DNA of 64,000 nt from Actinomadura sp. 6K520 (GTDB lineage: Bacteria; Actinomycetota; Actinomycetes; Streptosporangiales; Streptosporangiaceae): contig NZ_SMLC01000018.1 in NCBI RefSeq assembly GCF_004349245.1, positions 1 through 64,000 on the forward strand. The letters are read 5' to 3'. Below, piece by piece: positions 25,620 to 34,707 of the stretch. How positions within the stretch are numbered: the first letter of the stretch is position 1; the number at the start of each line of letters is the position of its first letter. The translations under genes and the position numbers were made by a program. The notes beneath the pieces are model-generated. The model ran no database searches, was not told the DNA's origin, and worked only from the letters and a program-made list of their open reading frames with translations.

Positions 25620-26431
25620 TCTGGGGTTTCGCCTTTCTGAGCGGTCATCAGCATGTATCCGGCCGTGCCCTGCTCGACGGCGGTGCGGGCGAGCGCCGTC
25701 ATCTCCAGCACGGTCTCGACGCGGACGCCGGCGAGGGCGGCGGGCCGGACGATCCGGACGACGCGCAGTCGCGCCTCGATCATGTCGATCATGGCGGTGA
25801 GGGCGTCGTCGTGCCGTTCGACGCGAGTGGTGCGCAGGCCGGCGTCGGCGAGGATGCGGGTGTAGTCGTCGGCGGAGCGGGCGTCGGCGATGCAGGCGAC
25901 CCAGCCGGCCACGCCGGCGAGCCGCTCGTCGAGAGGGCCGGTGACGGTGATGTCGGTGAGGCCCGCCCGGCCGCCGGGGCGCAGGACCCGGGCGATCTCG
26001 GCGGCGGCCGTGGCCTTGTCGGGAAAGGTGCAGAACGCGCATTCGCACACCACGGCGTCGAAGGTCGCGTCCTCGAACGGGAGGCGTTCGGCGTCGCCGA
26101 GGTGGAAGCGGGCGCGCCCGTCCAGCCCGGCCGCGGCGGCCGCCGCGGCCCCCTTGGCCACGGACTCGGCACCGAGGTCCACGCCGTCGACCTGCACGGC
26201 GTGGTCACGGGCGAGGAGAAGCGCGGTCCCGCCGGTGCCGCTGGCCACGTCCAGCACACGTTCGCGCGGGGTCAGGGCGAGGGCCTCGGCGAGGCGGCGG
26301 GTCAGCCGAGTGCCGCCGGGGTGGTAGGACTCGCCGAGGAGCAGCGCGACCGCGTCGTGCTGGTAGGCGGCGGCGCAGCACGCCTTGATGGCGTCGGGCA
26401 CGGGGATCTCGTCGCCTCCGGGCCTGCTCAT
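25574..26431 (-). CDS. Class I SAM-dependent methyltransferase (HPGG type)
   Basis: A 285-residue methyltransferase. N-terminal CC (ACCAAAYQHD) and LLLGESYHPGGTRLTRRL precede motif I (VLDVASGTGGTALLLARD), motif II-like DLGAES and the acidic motif FDAVVCECAFCTF. The paired Cys and HPGG motif are shared with a group of methyltransferases that sit beside radical SAM genes or act on arsenite or metal-bound substrates; the exact substrate is unknown. Its ATG overlaps the radical SAM stop (ATGA). The last ~18 residues (GETPDQSGSPRPGRRADPR region) lie over a decayed DsrE gene and are probably read-through after loss of the original stop. Confidence 0.85.
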   Translation of the reverse strand: MSRPGGDEIPVPDAIKACCAAAYQHDAVALLLGESYHPGGTRLTRRLAEALALTPRERVLDVASGTGGTALLLARDHAVQVDGVDLGAESVAKGAAAAAAAGLDGRARFHLGDAERLPFEDATFDAVVCECAFCTFPDKATAAAEIARVLRPGGRAGLTDITVTGPLDERLAGVAGWVACIADARSADDYTRILADAGLRTTRVERHDDALTAMIDMIEARLRVVRIVRPAALAGVRVETVLEMTALARTAVEQGTAGYMLMTAQKGETPDQSGSPRPGRRADPR

Positions 26432-27954
26432 CGCAGTTTGTCCCCCACATTGGTCGCATCGCGGCCTTCCGGGACGACACCGTCCTTGGCGACCTTCGAC
26501 CCGTACGGGGACGGTGCGAGCAGCGGCTGGATCGGCAGCGCGTTCGGCACCGCCCCGGCGACCGGGACACCGGACATCTGCGCGCGGACCTGTTCGCGGT
26601 AGCCGACGGAGTTGTAGGCGCAGAACGGGATGAGCCTCCCATCCGGGGTGATCTGCTCGACGCAGCACTTCATCAGCTGTCTGACGTTCAGGGTGTAGGG
26701 GTCCTGGAAGTCCTGGAACACGATCATGAACGATGTGCCGGCGAGATCGGGCAGGTCGGCGGGCAGGTCGATGCCGCACGCCTCGCATTCGGCCAGCGCG
26801 TTCAGGCTCTGCGACGTGGTGGACGTGCCGGGGAACGCCGACGCGCTCCACAGCTTCTCCAGCGCCGCGCGGACGCCGGGCTCGGGCAGCGCCCGGTTGG
26901 AGACGTAGTCCAGATGGTCGGCCGGGTCGAGCATCCGGGTCACCGGGACGACGTCGGTGCCGTCGGTGATCGCGTACGTGATGGACCGGCAGGTCGGGAA
27001 GCAGCACGGCACCGGGAAGAAGTCGGACGGACGGAACCAGTCCGGTCGCTGCTCGCACAGCGCCTCGATCACATCGGAGTTGGTCAGCCGGGTCAGCGGA
27101 TCGAACTCCACATGCCGTCCGGCATGGGTGACCGGCTGGAACACCACCCCGCGAACGGCCGGATGCGCGATGCCGTGCTCCACGATCGCGCCGATCTCAT
27201 GCTCGTTGAGGCCGCGCTCGATCGCGGCGGCCAGCATCACCCGCACGCCCGCCTCGGCGCATTGCTCCAGCGCCCGCCGCTTGTGCTCGCGCAGATCCCG
27301 GCCCCGCACCCGGCGGTGTGTCGCCTCGTCGAACCCGTCGAACTGCAGGTAGACGGTCACCTCGCGCTCGGCCAGCGCGGCGGCGAAGTCCCGGTCGGAG
27401 GCCAGCCGGATCCCGTTGGTGTTGAGCACCACGTTCCGGATCGGACGGGTACTGGCCGCGTCGATGAACTCGATGATCTGCTTGTGGATGGACGGCTCCC
27501 CGCCGGAGAACATCACCACCTCGGGTTCGCCCTCGGCGGCGACGTAGGCGTCCAGCATCCGCTCGCACTGCTCCAGCGTGATCGCGTACCCGTCGCTCTG
27601 GTGGCCGGAGTCGGCGAAGCAGATCGGGCAGTCCAGGTTGCAGCCGGTGTTGACCTCGATCAGTCCCAGGCACGCGTGCTGCTTGTGCTCCGGGCACAGC
27701 CCGCAGTCCAGCGGGCACCCGTCCTTGACCTCGGTCTGCGTCCGCAGCGGGATCGTGCCGGGCTTGTTGAACCGCGCCGAGTCCATGTAGGCGTCGGCGT
27801 CTCCGTAGACCAGCGCCTCGAACTCCCCGTGCTCGCGGCAGCGCTTGCGCAGGTACACCTTCCCGTCCCGCAGGTTCACCTGCGCATCCACCACGACCTT
27901 GCACACCGGGCAGATCGACTTGGTGTACTCCACGAACACCTCGTCACGATCCAC
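26428..27954 (-). CDS. Radical SAM protein of the MJ0619/Tes-like type
   Basis: A 508-residue radical SAM enzyme. From the GTG at 27954 (GGAGGGGG just upstream) it begins with a Cys-rich zinc-ribbon-like part (C15, C18, C39), then a second Cys set (GCPLDCGLCPEH, C80/C84/C87, C95), then the radical SAM CxxxCxxC motif GCNLDCPICFA (C105, C109, C112) and GGEPSIHK. Late Cys residues (PCCFPTC, ECEAC, MKCC) may bind further clusters. This layout matches MJ0619 (pterin methylation) and Tes (tetraether lipid synthase). Coupled by ATGA overlap to a methyltransferase. Carbon-carbon bond formation or methylation on an unreactive carbon is likely, with unknown substrate. Confidence 0.88.
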   Translation of the reverse strand: MDRDEVFVEYTKSICPVCKVVVDAQVNLRDGKVYLRKRCREHGEFEALVYGDADAYMDSARFNKPGTIPLRTQTEVKDGCPLDCGLCPEHKQHACLGLIEVNTGCNLDCPICFADSGHQSDGYAITLEQCERMLDAYVAAEGEPEVVMFSGGEPSIHKQIIEFIDAASTRPIRNVVLNTNGIRLASDRDFAAALAEREVTVYLQFDGFDEATHRRVRGRDLREHKRRALEQCAEAGVRVMLAAAIERGLNEHEIGAIVEHGIAHPAVRGVVFQPVTHAGRHVEFDPLTRLTNSDVIEALCEQRPDWFRPSDFFPVPCCFPTCRSITYAITDGTDVVPVTRMLDPADHLDYVSNRALPEPGVRAALEKLWSASAFPGTSTTSQSLNALAECEACGIDLPADLPDLAGTSFMIVFQDFQDPYTLNVRQLMKCCVEQITPDGRLIPFCAYNSVGYREQVRAQMSGVPVAGAVPNALPIQPLLAPSPYGSKVAKDGVVPEGRDATNVGDKLR

Positions 27955-28140
27955 GCCAACCCCCCTCCGCCGCAGACGAACCACTCTGGTCAGCCTCTTC
28001 CTGCCCTGCCCGGAAGCCGGTAGACACTGTCGGCCTCTGCGCCGGCCGGCCGGGACGACCAGATCGGCTGCGTCACGCTGTCCCCGGTCAACCACGCCGA
28101 ACGCCGTGACGGGCGCTGATCGCCGCACCGGTGGCGGCTC

Positions 28141-28830
28141 TCAGCCGGCCGCGGGGACGAGCTCGCGGGCCAGTTCCCGCAGATCCGGCGCCGTCCGGGT
28201 CGGGGACGTCAGCACCGGGGGATAGGCGGCCGTGCCGCGCCGCAGCCAGGCGGCCTGGAGGCCGGCGCGGCGAGCGCCGTCGATGTCCCAGGGATGGACG
28301 GCCACTAGCAGTGTCTCGGCGGGGTCGGCCGCCAGGGTGTCGAGGGCGTACCGGTAGGCCGCCGCGGCCGGCTTCCACGCCCGGGGAGCGCTGACGTCCA
28401 GCAGCGCCGTGAAGCACCCGGTCAGCCCGGCCCGCGACAGCAGCCGCTCGGTGATGGCGGTAGAACCGTTGGTCAGGGTCGCCAGCCGCAGTCCGGCCCC
28501 ATGCAGCGCCCGGACGCCGTCGGCGACGTCGGGGTGGACGTCGAGATCGGCGAAGCCGTCCAGGATGTGGCCGGCGGCGCGGGACGCGTCGCCGTCCCAC
28601 CCGGGCAGTCCGGTCAGCAGGCCGCGCAGCCCGGCGTCGGCCACGTCGCGGAAGTCGGCGTAGGCGCCGGCGGCGGTGAGCGCGAACCCGTCCCGCAGGA
28701 CGCCGGCGAACCAGGTGGCGGCCAGGTGGCCCGGTGCGCCGATGTCCTCGAAACGCGCCCGGATCGGGGACATGTCGCTCAAGGTCTCGTTGACGTCGAA
28801 CAACACCAGCCGGATCGGCGCGTCCATCAT
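28141..28830 (-). CDS. Haloacid dehalogenase, type II (HAD superfamily), second copy
   Basis: A 229-residue HAD hydrolase with the type II signature LVLFDVNETLSDMSPIRARF (nucleophile Asp in FDVNETL), LATLTNGSTA (motif II), APRAWKPAAAAYR (motif III lysine) and VAVHPWDIDGARRAG. The adjacent ATG codons at 28830 and 28827 follow AAGGAGA 3 bases upstream. It is closer to the canonical family (DVNETL) than the copy at 7903-8577, whose nucleophile motif reads DVLETL. 186 bases separate it from the radical SAM gene, transcribed in the same direction; a functional link is unproven. Confidence 0.88.
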   Translation of the reverse strand: MMDAPIRLVLFDVNETLSDMSPIRARFEDIGAPGHLAATWFAGVLRDGFALTAAGAYADFRDVADAGLRGLLTGLPGWDGDASRAAGHILDGFADLDVHPDVADGVRALHGAGLRLATLTNGSTAITERLLSRAGLTGCFTALLDVSAPRAWKPAAAAYRYALDTLAADPAETLLVAVHPWDIDGARRAGLQAAWLRRGTAAYPPVLTSPTRTAPDLRELARELVPAAG

Positions 28831-29342
28831 CGATCTCCTTACCTCCGTCGAGGGCCAACACGACCACCGGATCGCCGTGATCTCGGCGGCGCCACCGCGA
28901 GCAAGGCCGCAGCCGCCCGCCACCCCCGCGGCCCGAGGTCAACTCGCCGTGTCGGCATTCGCCGGTGGACCAGCTCGCGTTTCCGTGCCGGACGGCGGCG
29001 ACCGCCTCCCGCGCCCAGGGGTTCACGATGGCACGCTTCCACTTCGCTGCCCAGCTCATCGCCGTCCACGGCCGCTCTCCGATCGGTGCCGCCGAAACGC
29101 GCCGGACGGCTCGACGCCGGGATACCCGGCCTCCCGCCGGACCATGCCGTCGAGTTCGCCGGGTTCCACCTGGCGGTCCACGGCATCCCAGCGCGCCGCC
29201 GAGGGTGGTTTGCCAGGTATCTGACAGGATCCGGCGCGACCGACAGCCATGAGGCATTACCCGCGCGTGCGGTCATCGCGAGGCCGGTCCTCGTCTGACG
29301 TGCTCGAATAGGAAGTGCACGTGGTCAATCAAGGAGGGTGCC
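28831..29342. other. Intergenic region, no gene seen
   Basis: About 510 bases with overlapping high-GC frames but no recognisable protein and no ribosome sites. Minus-strand frames contain Trp-rich coding-like text (SWAAKWKRAIVNPWAREAV) that may be a remnant of an unidentified gene. Confidence 0.4.
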
Positions 29343-29451
29343 GTGGCGCGACCCATCTGGAACGACATCGTGCTGGCCGAAACGGACCGTCCGGTGATGC
29401 GGCGTCAAGAAGCATGTGGCGTTCTGGGGCGAAGTGCGAGTGGAGAGCTGA
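29343..29451 (+). pseudogene. DUF427 gene with internal deletion
   Basis: A perfect AAGGAGG site precedes GTG at 29343, which starts the typical DUF427 N-terminus ARPIWNDIVLAETD. About 20 codons on, the sequence jumps in another frame to KKHVAFWGEVRVES and a stop at 29449-29451, the typical DUF427 end. The ~60-70 central residues are missing, so only the two tips remain. It directly precedes the flavoprotein gene and now forms its leader. Confidence 0.75.
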
Positions 29452-29458
29452 CGCCGCG

Positions 29459-30835
29459 ATGACCACCGGCTCGGGCCACGACCTCATCGTCCTCGGGGGC
29501 GGCGCCGCCGGGCTGGCCGCGGCGCGCACCGGGGCGGGGCTCGGTGCCCGCACGCTGCTGGTCGCCGACGGCCCGATCGGCGGGGACTGCACGTTCACCG
29601 GCTGCGTCCCGTCCAAGACCCTCATCGAGCATGCCGGGCGGGGCGCGTCGTTCACCGAGGCCATGGCCGCCGTACGGGGCGCCATCCAGGCGATCGCCGC
29701 CACCGAGACGGCCGAGGTGCTGCGCGGCGAGGGCATCGAGGTGCTGTCGGGGCGCGCGGCCTTCCGCTCACGCCGCATGGTCGCGGTCGGTGCGCGTGAG
29801 TTGCGAGCCGGTTCGTTCGTCATCGCCACGGGTGCGCGTCCGGCAGTGCCACCCGTCCCGGGACTGGCGGACGTGCCGTACCTGACCAGCGACACCGTGT
29901 TCGGACTGGACGACCCGCCGCGGTCGCTGGCCGTGCTCGGGGGCGGGACGACCGGTTGCGAGCTGGCCCAGGCGTTCGGCCGTCTCGGCGTCGAGGTCAC
30001 CGTCGTGGAGGCGGCGGATCGGCTGCTCCCGCAGGCCGATCCCGACGCCTCCGGCGTCATCGCGGACGTGTTCGCCCGGGAGGGCATCACCGTTCGCACC
30101 GGAACCGGTGTCGTCGCCGCGGGCGCCGCCTCCGGCGGGGTACGGCTGGAGCTGAGCGGCGGTGATCCGGTCGAGGCGCAGCGGCTCTTGGTGGCGGTCG
30201 GCCGGACCCCGGTCACCGATGGTCTCGGGCTCGACGCGGCGGGCGTGCGGACCGGCGACACGGGCCGTGTGATCACTGGCAGGCGGCTGGCGACCACCGC
30301 GGTGGGCGTGTACGCCGCCGGGGACGTCACCGGACGGCTCCAGCTCACCCATGCCGCCTACGCGATGGGCCGGGTCGCGGCGCGCAACGCTCTCGGCGGC
30401 CGCCGGAAGGCGAGCTACCGTGACGACGCGACACCGCGGGTGGTCTTCACCGACCCGGAGGTCGCCCAGGTGGGGCTCACCGTGGCGGAGGCGGTGGAGG
30501 CGGGTCTGGACGCGCGGGTCGCCGAACTGCCGATGAGTGACCTGGACCGGGCCGTCACCGCCGGGCGCACCGACGGGTTCGTCCGGCTTGTCGCCGGGCC
30601 GCGGCGGCTGCTCGGCCACCGCGGCGGCGGACGCGTCCTCGGCGCCACCATCGTGGCCGCCCGCGCCGGCGAGATGATCCACGAACCGGCCCTGGCGATG
30701 CGCACCGGCATGTTCACCGGGCGCCTCGCCCAGACCGTGCACGCCTACCCCACCTGGTCGATCGCCGTCCAGCAGGCGGCCGCGCAGTTCTTCGGCGCCT
30801 ACGGTGGCCGTACCGCCCGCAGGCCCGAACGGTGA
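29459..30835 (+). CDS. FAD-dependent pyridine nucleotide-disulfide oxidoreductase
   Basis: A 458-residue class I flavin disulfide reductase related to mercuric reductase and lipoamide dehydrogenase. FAD motif LIVLGGGAAGLAAARTG; redox-active disulfide GGDCTFTGCVPSKTL; NAD(P) motif LAVLGGGTTGCELAQAFGRLG; FAD motif GVYAAGDVTG; dimerisation-domain active site near AQTVHAYPTWSIAVQQAA. No MerR or metal-transport gene is near, so mercury reduction is not supported; glutathione-like or dihydrolipoyl substrates are possible. The ATG lies 8 bases after the DUF427 remnant stop with only a distant GGAGAG, so initiation may formerly have been coupled to that gene. Confidence 0.9.
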   Translation: MTTGSGHDLIVLGGGAAGLAAARTGAGLGARTLLVADGPIGGDCTFTGCVPSKTLIEHAGRGASFTEAMAAVRGAIQAIAATETAEVLRGEGIEVLSGRAAFRSRRMVAVGARELRAGSFVIATGARPAVPPVPGLADVPYLTSDTVFGLDDPPRSLAVLGGGTTGCELAQAFGRLGVEVTVVEAADRLLPQADPDASGVIADVFAREGITVRTGTGVVAAGAASGGVRLELSGGDPVEAQRLLVAVGRTPVTDGLGLDAAGVRTGDTGRVITGRRLATTAVGVYAAGDVTGRLQLTHAAYAMGRVAARNALGGRRKASYRDDATPRVVFTDPEVAQVGLTVAEAVEAGLDARVAELPMSDLDRAVTAGRTDGFVRLVAGPRRLLGHRGGGRVLGATIVAARAGEMIHEPALAMRTGMFTGRLAQTVHAYPTWSIAVQQAAAQFFGAYGGRTARRPER

Positions 30836-30853
30836 GACGGCGACACTGGAGCC

Positions 30854-31606
30854 ATGGCCTGGCACCGGTACCTGAAGCAGTTCCACGGTGAGCACGCCGC
30901 GATCACCGAGCAGGTGCTCAGCCGTTGCGCAGACCGCGACGGCGGGAACCCTTACGACTGGCTGTTGGAAGCCGTTCCCCCCGGCGCGCGCGTTCTTGAT
31001 CTGGCCTGCGGCAGCGCTCCGCTGCGGCACGCCCTTCACGACCGCCGCTATCTCGGCGTGGACACCTCGCCCGCCGAACTCGCCGCGGCCCAGCGGGCGG
31101 GGGCGGCTCCGCTGGTGCGGGCCGACGCGTCCGCGCTCCCGCTGGCACCGGGCAGCGTGGACGTCGTCATCTGCTCCATGGCACTGATGATCCTCACCCC
31201 GCTTCACCGGGTCCTGACCGAGATCGCGCGAGTGCTGGTACCGGGCGGGGCACTGGTCGCCACGGTGCCCGATCGCCGTCCGCTGCGCCCGCTGGACCTG
31301 GCGATCGCGGGCGGTCTGCTGGCGGCGCTGGGCGGGGGCCTGGGCTATCCGAACGACCGGGCGCTGCGGCACCTGCCGGACCTGCTCGTCCAGGCCGGGC
31401 TGCGGCTGGACGGCGATGAGCGCCGCCGCTACGGGTACCGGCTGTGGAGCGCGGCGGACGCCGACCGGTTCGCCCTGTCGCTGTACCTGCCGGGCCGACC
31501 GCCGTCCAGCCGCCGCCGCGGCCGCGGCTACCTGCGGGCACTGAGCCGGCTGAACGCCGAAGCGCCGGTCCCGATCCGCCGGATCGTCGCGCACCGCACG
31601 GGCTGA
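30854..31606 (+). CDS. Class I SAM-dependent methyltransferase
   Basis: A 250-residue methyltransferase of the Methyltransf_11 type: motif I ARVLDLACGSAPLRHAL, acidic residue in YLGVDTSPAEL, motif II ADASALPLAPGSVDVVICSMALMI and VLVPGGALVATVPD. It starts 18 bases after the flavin reductase gene, so the two probably form an operon. The C-terminal half is basic (SSRRRGRGYLRAL), which could suit an anionic substrate. The substrate is unknown. Confidence 0.85.
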   Translation: MAWHRYLKQFHGEHAAITEQVLSRCADRDGGNPYDWLLEAVPPGARVLDLACGSAPLRHALHDRRYLGVDTSPAELAAAQRAGAAPLVRADASALPLAPGSVDVVICSMALMILTPLHRVLTEIARVLVPGGALVATVPDRRPLRPLDLAIAGGLLAALGGGLGYPNDRALRHLPDLLVQAGLRLDGDERRRYGYRLWSAADADRFALSLYLPGRPPSSRRRGRGYLRALSRLNAEAPVPIRRIVAHRTG

Positions 31607-31643
31607 CCTGGCGCCCCCCGGCTCGCCGTGCGGGACAACCGGC

Positions 31644-32933
31644 TCACGGCGCCGGATCGCGCAGGTGGCCCGGTCGATCCGGCTGCCCTCGCTCATCCCG
31701 AGATCGGACCGTCGTCCGCAGGCGGGAGTCGGCGAGGACGGCCTGCGCGGCGCGGCGTCCCGACACCAAGGCCCCCTGGGTGGAGCCGGTGTCACGGTGG
31801 TCGCCGCAGACGTACCGTCCAGGCCGGAGCCGCACCGGCTGCCGCATCCGCAGCGGGGGCGGCATCGCGGGGAGCGCCGCCTCGACGGGATAGGTCCCGA
31901 TGAGCCGCCATCCGGAGGTGTCGCCGTAGATCTCGGTCAACCGCTCCAGCACGCGTGATTCGTCCGCGTCGAGGCCGAGCACGGACGTCGAGATGAGCGC
32001 GCGGCTGTCCGGGGAGTAGCGCGGGGCCGCGTCGGTGAGGACCAGCGTGTCGGCGATGACGCCCTCGGCGTCGATGATCTGGATCGGCTCACGCAGCGGC
32101 GAGGAGGGGGCCACGTGGTAGAAGGTCGTCACCGCGCGCATAACGGGTGCTTCGACCTCGGGCAGCAGCCGGGCCGCCTGGACGGGATCGGTGGCGACGA
32201 CCACGGCGCGGGCCTGGACGGTGGAACCGTCGCCGGTTCGCACGCCGCCGTCGGTGATCTCCTGGACGGCTGTGTTGAGCGAGATCGTCCCTTCGGGCAG
32301 CCGGTCGGCGAGCTGCAGGGGGATGCGGCCCATTCCCAGCGCGGGGAGGGTGATGGTGCCGCGGACGAACGACCGCCAGATCAGGTGAAAGTACCGGCTG
32401 GAGGTCTCCAGGTCGCGTTCCAGCAGCACGCCGGACAGGAACGGGCGCATGAGCCGGTCGATCATCACATCGGACAGGCCCCGCAGCCGGAGTTCGTCGT
32501 AGGTGCTTCGTTCGGGACAGTCCCGCAGCCAGGAACCGGAGGCGGCCAGGTCCCGGGCGGTCATCGCCGCCAGCGCCGCCTTGTCGCCGATGGTGCCGAT
32601 ATCGGCGAGGGCACCGCTCAACGCGTGCTCGGGATGCTTCCACGGCAGCATCACCCGTTCCCGGCGGCCCCGGTGGAACACCAGCAGACCGGACGAGAAC
32701 GGCTGGAGGTCCAGGGCCGCATAGTCCAGAACCTGTTGGGCCTCGGGATAGGCGGTGTTGAAGACCTGAAAACCGCGGTCGAGGCGGAACCCCTCCACCA
32801 CGTCAGTGCGCACCCGGCCGCCGATCCCGTCGGACGCCTCCAGCATCCGAACCGGCACACCGGCCTGGTGCAGTCGCACGGCACAGGCCAACCCGGCCAG
32901 TCCCGCCCCAACGATGATGACGTTTTCGGGCAT
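31644..32933 (-). CDS. FAD-dependent amine-oxidase/phytoene-desaturase-like oxidoreductase
   Basis: A 429-residue flavoprotein beginning with the dinucleotide-binding motif VIIVGAGLAGLACAVRLHQAG and EASDGIGGRVRTD, as in protoporphyrinogen oxidase and carotenoid desaturases. The C-terminal FAD segment is YVCGDHRDTGSTQGALVSGRRAA. The ATG at 32933 has AAGGGGAAG close upstream; upstream extensions of the frame look non-coding. It is divergent from the photolyase-like gene, an arrangement seen in bacteria that couple such flavoproteins with light-related genes. Its substrate cannot be told from sequence. Confidence 0.88.
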   Translation of the reverse strand: MPENVIIVGAGLAGLACAVRLHQAGVPVRMLEASDGIGGRVRTDVVEGFRLDRGFQVFNTAYPEAQQVLDYAALDLQPFSSGLLVFHRGRRERVMLPWKHPEHALSGALADIGTIGDKAALAAMTARDLAASGSWLRDCPERSTYDELRLRGLSDVMIDRLMRPFLSGVLLERDLETSSRYFHLIWRSFVRGTITLPALGMGRIPLQLADRLPEGTISLNTAVQEITDGGVRTGDGSTVQARAVVVATDPVQAARLLPEVEAPVMRAVTTFYHVAPSSPLREPIQIIDAEGVIADTLVLTDAAPRYSPDSRALISTSVLGLDADESRVLERLTEIYGDTSGWRLIGTYPVEAALPAMPPPLRMRQPVRLRPGRYVCGDHRDTGSTQGALVSGRRAAQAVLADSRLRTTVRSRDERGQPDRPGHLRDPAP

Positions 32934-33111
32934 CGCTTCCCCTTCCCCGGAGCGGCCGTCCCGGCCACCCGGCACCGGTTTCTCCTGCTCAGCGCGATCG
33001 ACTCGGCAACATCCGTTCATGGGGCACCATGCCCGCCGTGTCCGTGGTCACTCCGGGTGGCTCGTGCGCCACACTGAGCGGACCGTCCAGGCATCTCGGG
33101 GGAGGATGCGC

Positions 33112-34614
33112 ATGGGGGCGCACGACCGCTCGAAGGCCGCGTTCCACTGGCTGTTCGGGGACCAACTGGGCCCGCACTTCCTGCGGCCCGACGCCCAGAT
33201 CGTCATGATCGAGTCGCGCGGGGTCTTCCGCCGGCGCCGCTTTCACCGTGCCAAGGCGCACCTGCTGCTGTCCGCGATGCGGCACCGCGCGGCCGAACTC
33301 GGCGACCGGGTGCGCTACATCCAGGCGGAGACCTACCGTGACGGCCTATACCGAGCCGTCGGCGACGCGCCCGTGACCGTCCATCACCCCACGTCCCACG
33401 GCGCCCTTCGCTTCGTGCAGGAACTGGAGCAGGTGGAGGTCCTGCCGCCGCGCGGATTCCTCGTGCAACCGGACGCGTTCGGCCGATGGGCGGACTCCGC
33501 CGGGCACCTGCGGATGGAGGACTTCTACCGGCACGTGCGCCGGGCCCACGATCTGCTGATGAACGGCGAAGAACCCGCGGGCGGGAAGTGGAACCTGGAC
33601 ACCGACAACCGCGAGGCCCCGCCCAAGGACGCCGCGGTACTGCCGGTGCCGGCACCCTACCGGCCGCGTGAAGACGCCATCGACCACCAGGTCAGGGCCG
33701 ATCTGGACCGGTGGGAGCGGCGCGGGGAGGTAGCGTTCGTCGGCCGGGACGGACCACGCCGGTTCCCCGCCGGCCGCGCCGAGGCCCGGCGAGCCCTGCG
33801 CGCATTCGTGCGGAAACGCCTGCCCACCTTCGGCCGGTGGGAAGACGCGGTGCTGGCCGAGGACTGGGCCATGAGCCACAGCCTGCTCTCCGCTTCGCTC
33901 AACCTCGGGCTGCTGGATCCGGCGGAGTGCGTCGAGGCCGCCGAGAACGCCTACCGTGCGGGCGAGGCACCGCTCAACTCCGTCGAGGGCTACATCCGGC
34001 AGGTCGCCGGATGGCGCGAGTACGTGTGGAATCTCTACTGGTACCTCGGGCCCCGCTACCGCGAGTCCAATGCCCTGGGGCACCACGCGCCGCTGCCGGA
34101 CTGGTTCGCCCACCTGGACGCCGACGCCGTGCGGGCGCGCTGCCTGTCGACCACTCTGGCGCAGGTCCGTGACCGCGGCTGGGTACATCACATACCCAGG
34201 CTGATGATCTTGGGCAATCACGCCCTCCAACGCGGCTGGGATCCGGCGGCGGTGGCCGACTGGTTCCACCGCTGCTTCGTCGACGGATACGACTGGGTGA
34301 TGCTCACCAACGTGATCGGCATGTCCCAGTACGCCGACGGCGGCCGCATCACCACCAAGCCGTACGCTTCCGGCGGCGCCTACATCAACCGCATGAGCGA
34401 CCTGTGCGGCCCCTGCGCCTACCGGCCCACCGAACGCGTCGGCGAGCGGGCCTGCCCCTACACCGCCGGCTACTGGGAGTTCATTCACCGCCACCGCGAA
34501 CGACTGGCGCGCAACCACCGCACCGCTCGCGCCGTCAAGCAGCTCGACCGCCTCGGCGACCTGGACGACGTGCTGCGCAACGCGCGGCGCCGCGACCCGG
34601 ACGCGACCCCCTGA
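33112..34614 (+). CDS. Iron-sulfur cryptochrome/(6-4) photolyase (FeS-BCP family)
   Basis: A 500-residue protein of the bacterial PhrB/CryPro group. It starts with the antenna-domain motif FHWLFGDQLGPHFL and has FAD-domain segments NSVEGYIRQVAGWREYVWNLYW and HIPRLMILGNHALQRGWDP, with TKPYASGGAYINRMS. Four cysteines (C344, C432, C435, C448; the last three in LCGPC and RACPY) have the same spacing as the four cluster ligands I recall for Agrobacterium PhrB (350, 438, 441, 454), supporting a [4Fe-4S] cluster. Expected role: light-driven repair of (6-4) photoproducts or blue-light sensing. The second of two nearby ATGs has GGGGGAGG at proper spacing. Confidence 0.93.
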   Translation: MGAHDRSKAAFHWLFGDQLGPHFLRPDAQIVMIESRGVFRRRRFHRAKAHLLLSAMRHRAAELGDRVRYIQAETYRDGLYRAVGDAPVTVHHPTSHGALRFVQELEQVEVLPPRGFLVQPDAFGRWADSAGHLRMEDFYRHVRRAHDLLMNGEEPAGGKWNLDTDNREAPPKDAAVLPVPAPYRPREDAIDHQVRADLDRWERRGEVAFVGRDGPRRFPAGRAEARRALRAFVRKRLPTFGRWEDAVLAEDWAMSHSLLSASLNLGLLDPAECVEAAENAYRAGEAPLNSVEGYIRQVAGWREYVWNLYWYLGPRYRESNALGHHAPLPDWFAHLDADAVRARCLSTTLAQVRDRGWVHHIPRLMILGNHALQRGWDPAAVADWFHRCFVDGYDWVMLTNVIGMSQYADGGRITTKPYASGGAYINRMSDLCGPCAYRPTERVGERACPYTAGYWEFIHRHRERLARNHRTARAVKQLDRLGDLDDVLRNARRRDPDATP

Positions 34615-34707
34615 CCGACCGAGGTGCCGTAGATCCTCCGGACGGCTCCTCGGCCAGGGGCGGGGCGACCGCCACCCCCTAAGCAGCGACGAACACGCAC
34701 ACATCAG

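Noticed and set aside
29459..30835. Mercuric reductase assignment for the flavin disulfide reductase
   Set aside because: The fold fits, but there is no N-terminal metal-binding domain, C-terminal vicinal Cys pair, MerR or transport gene.
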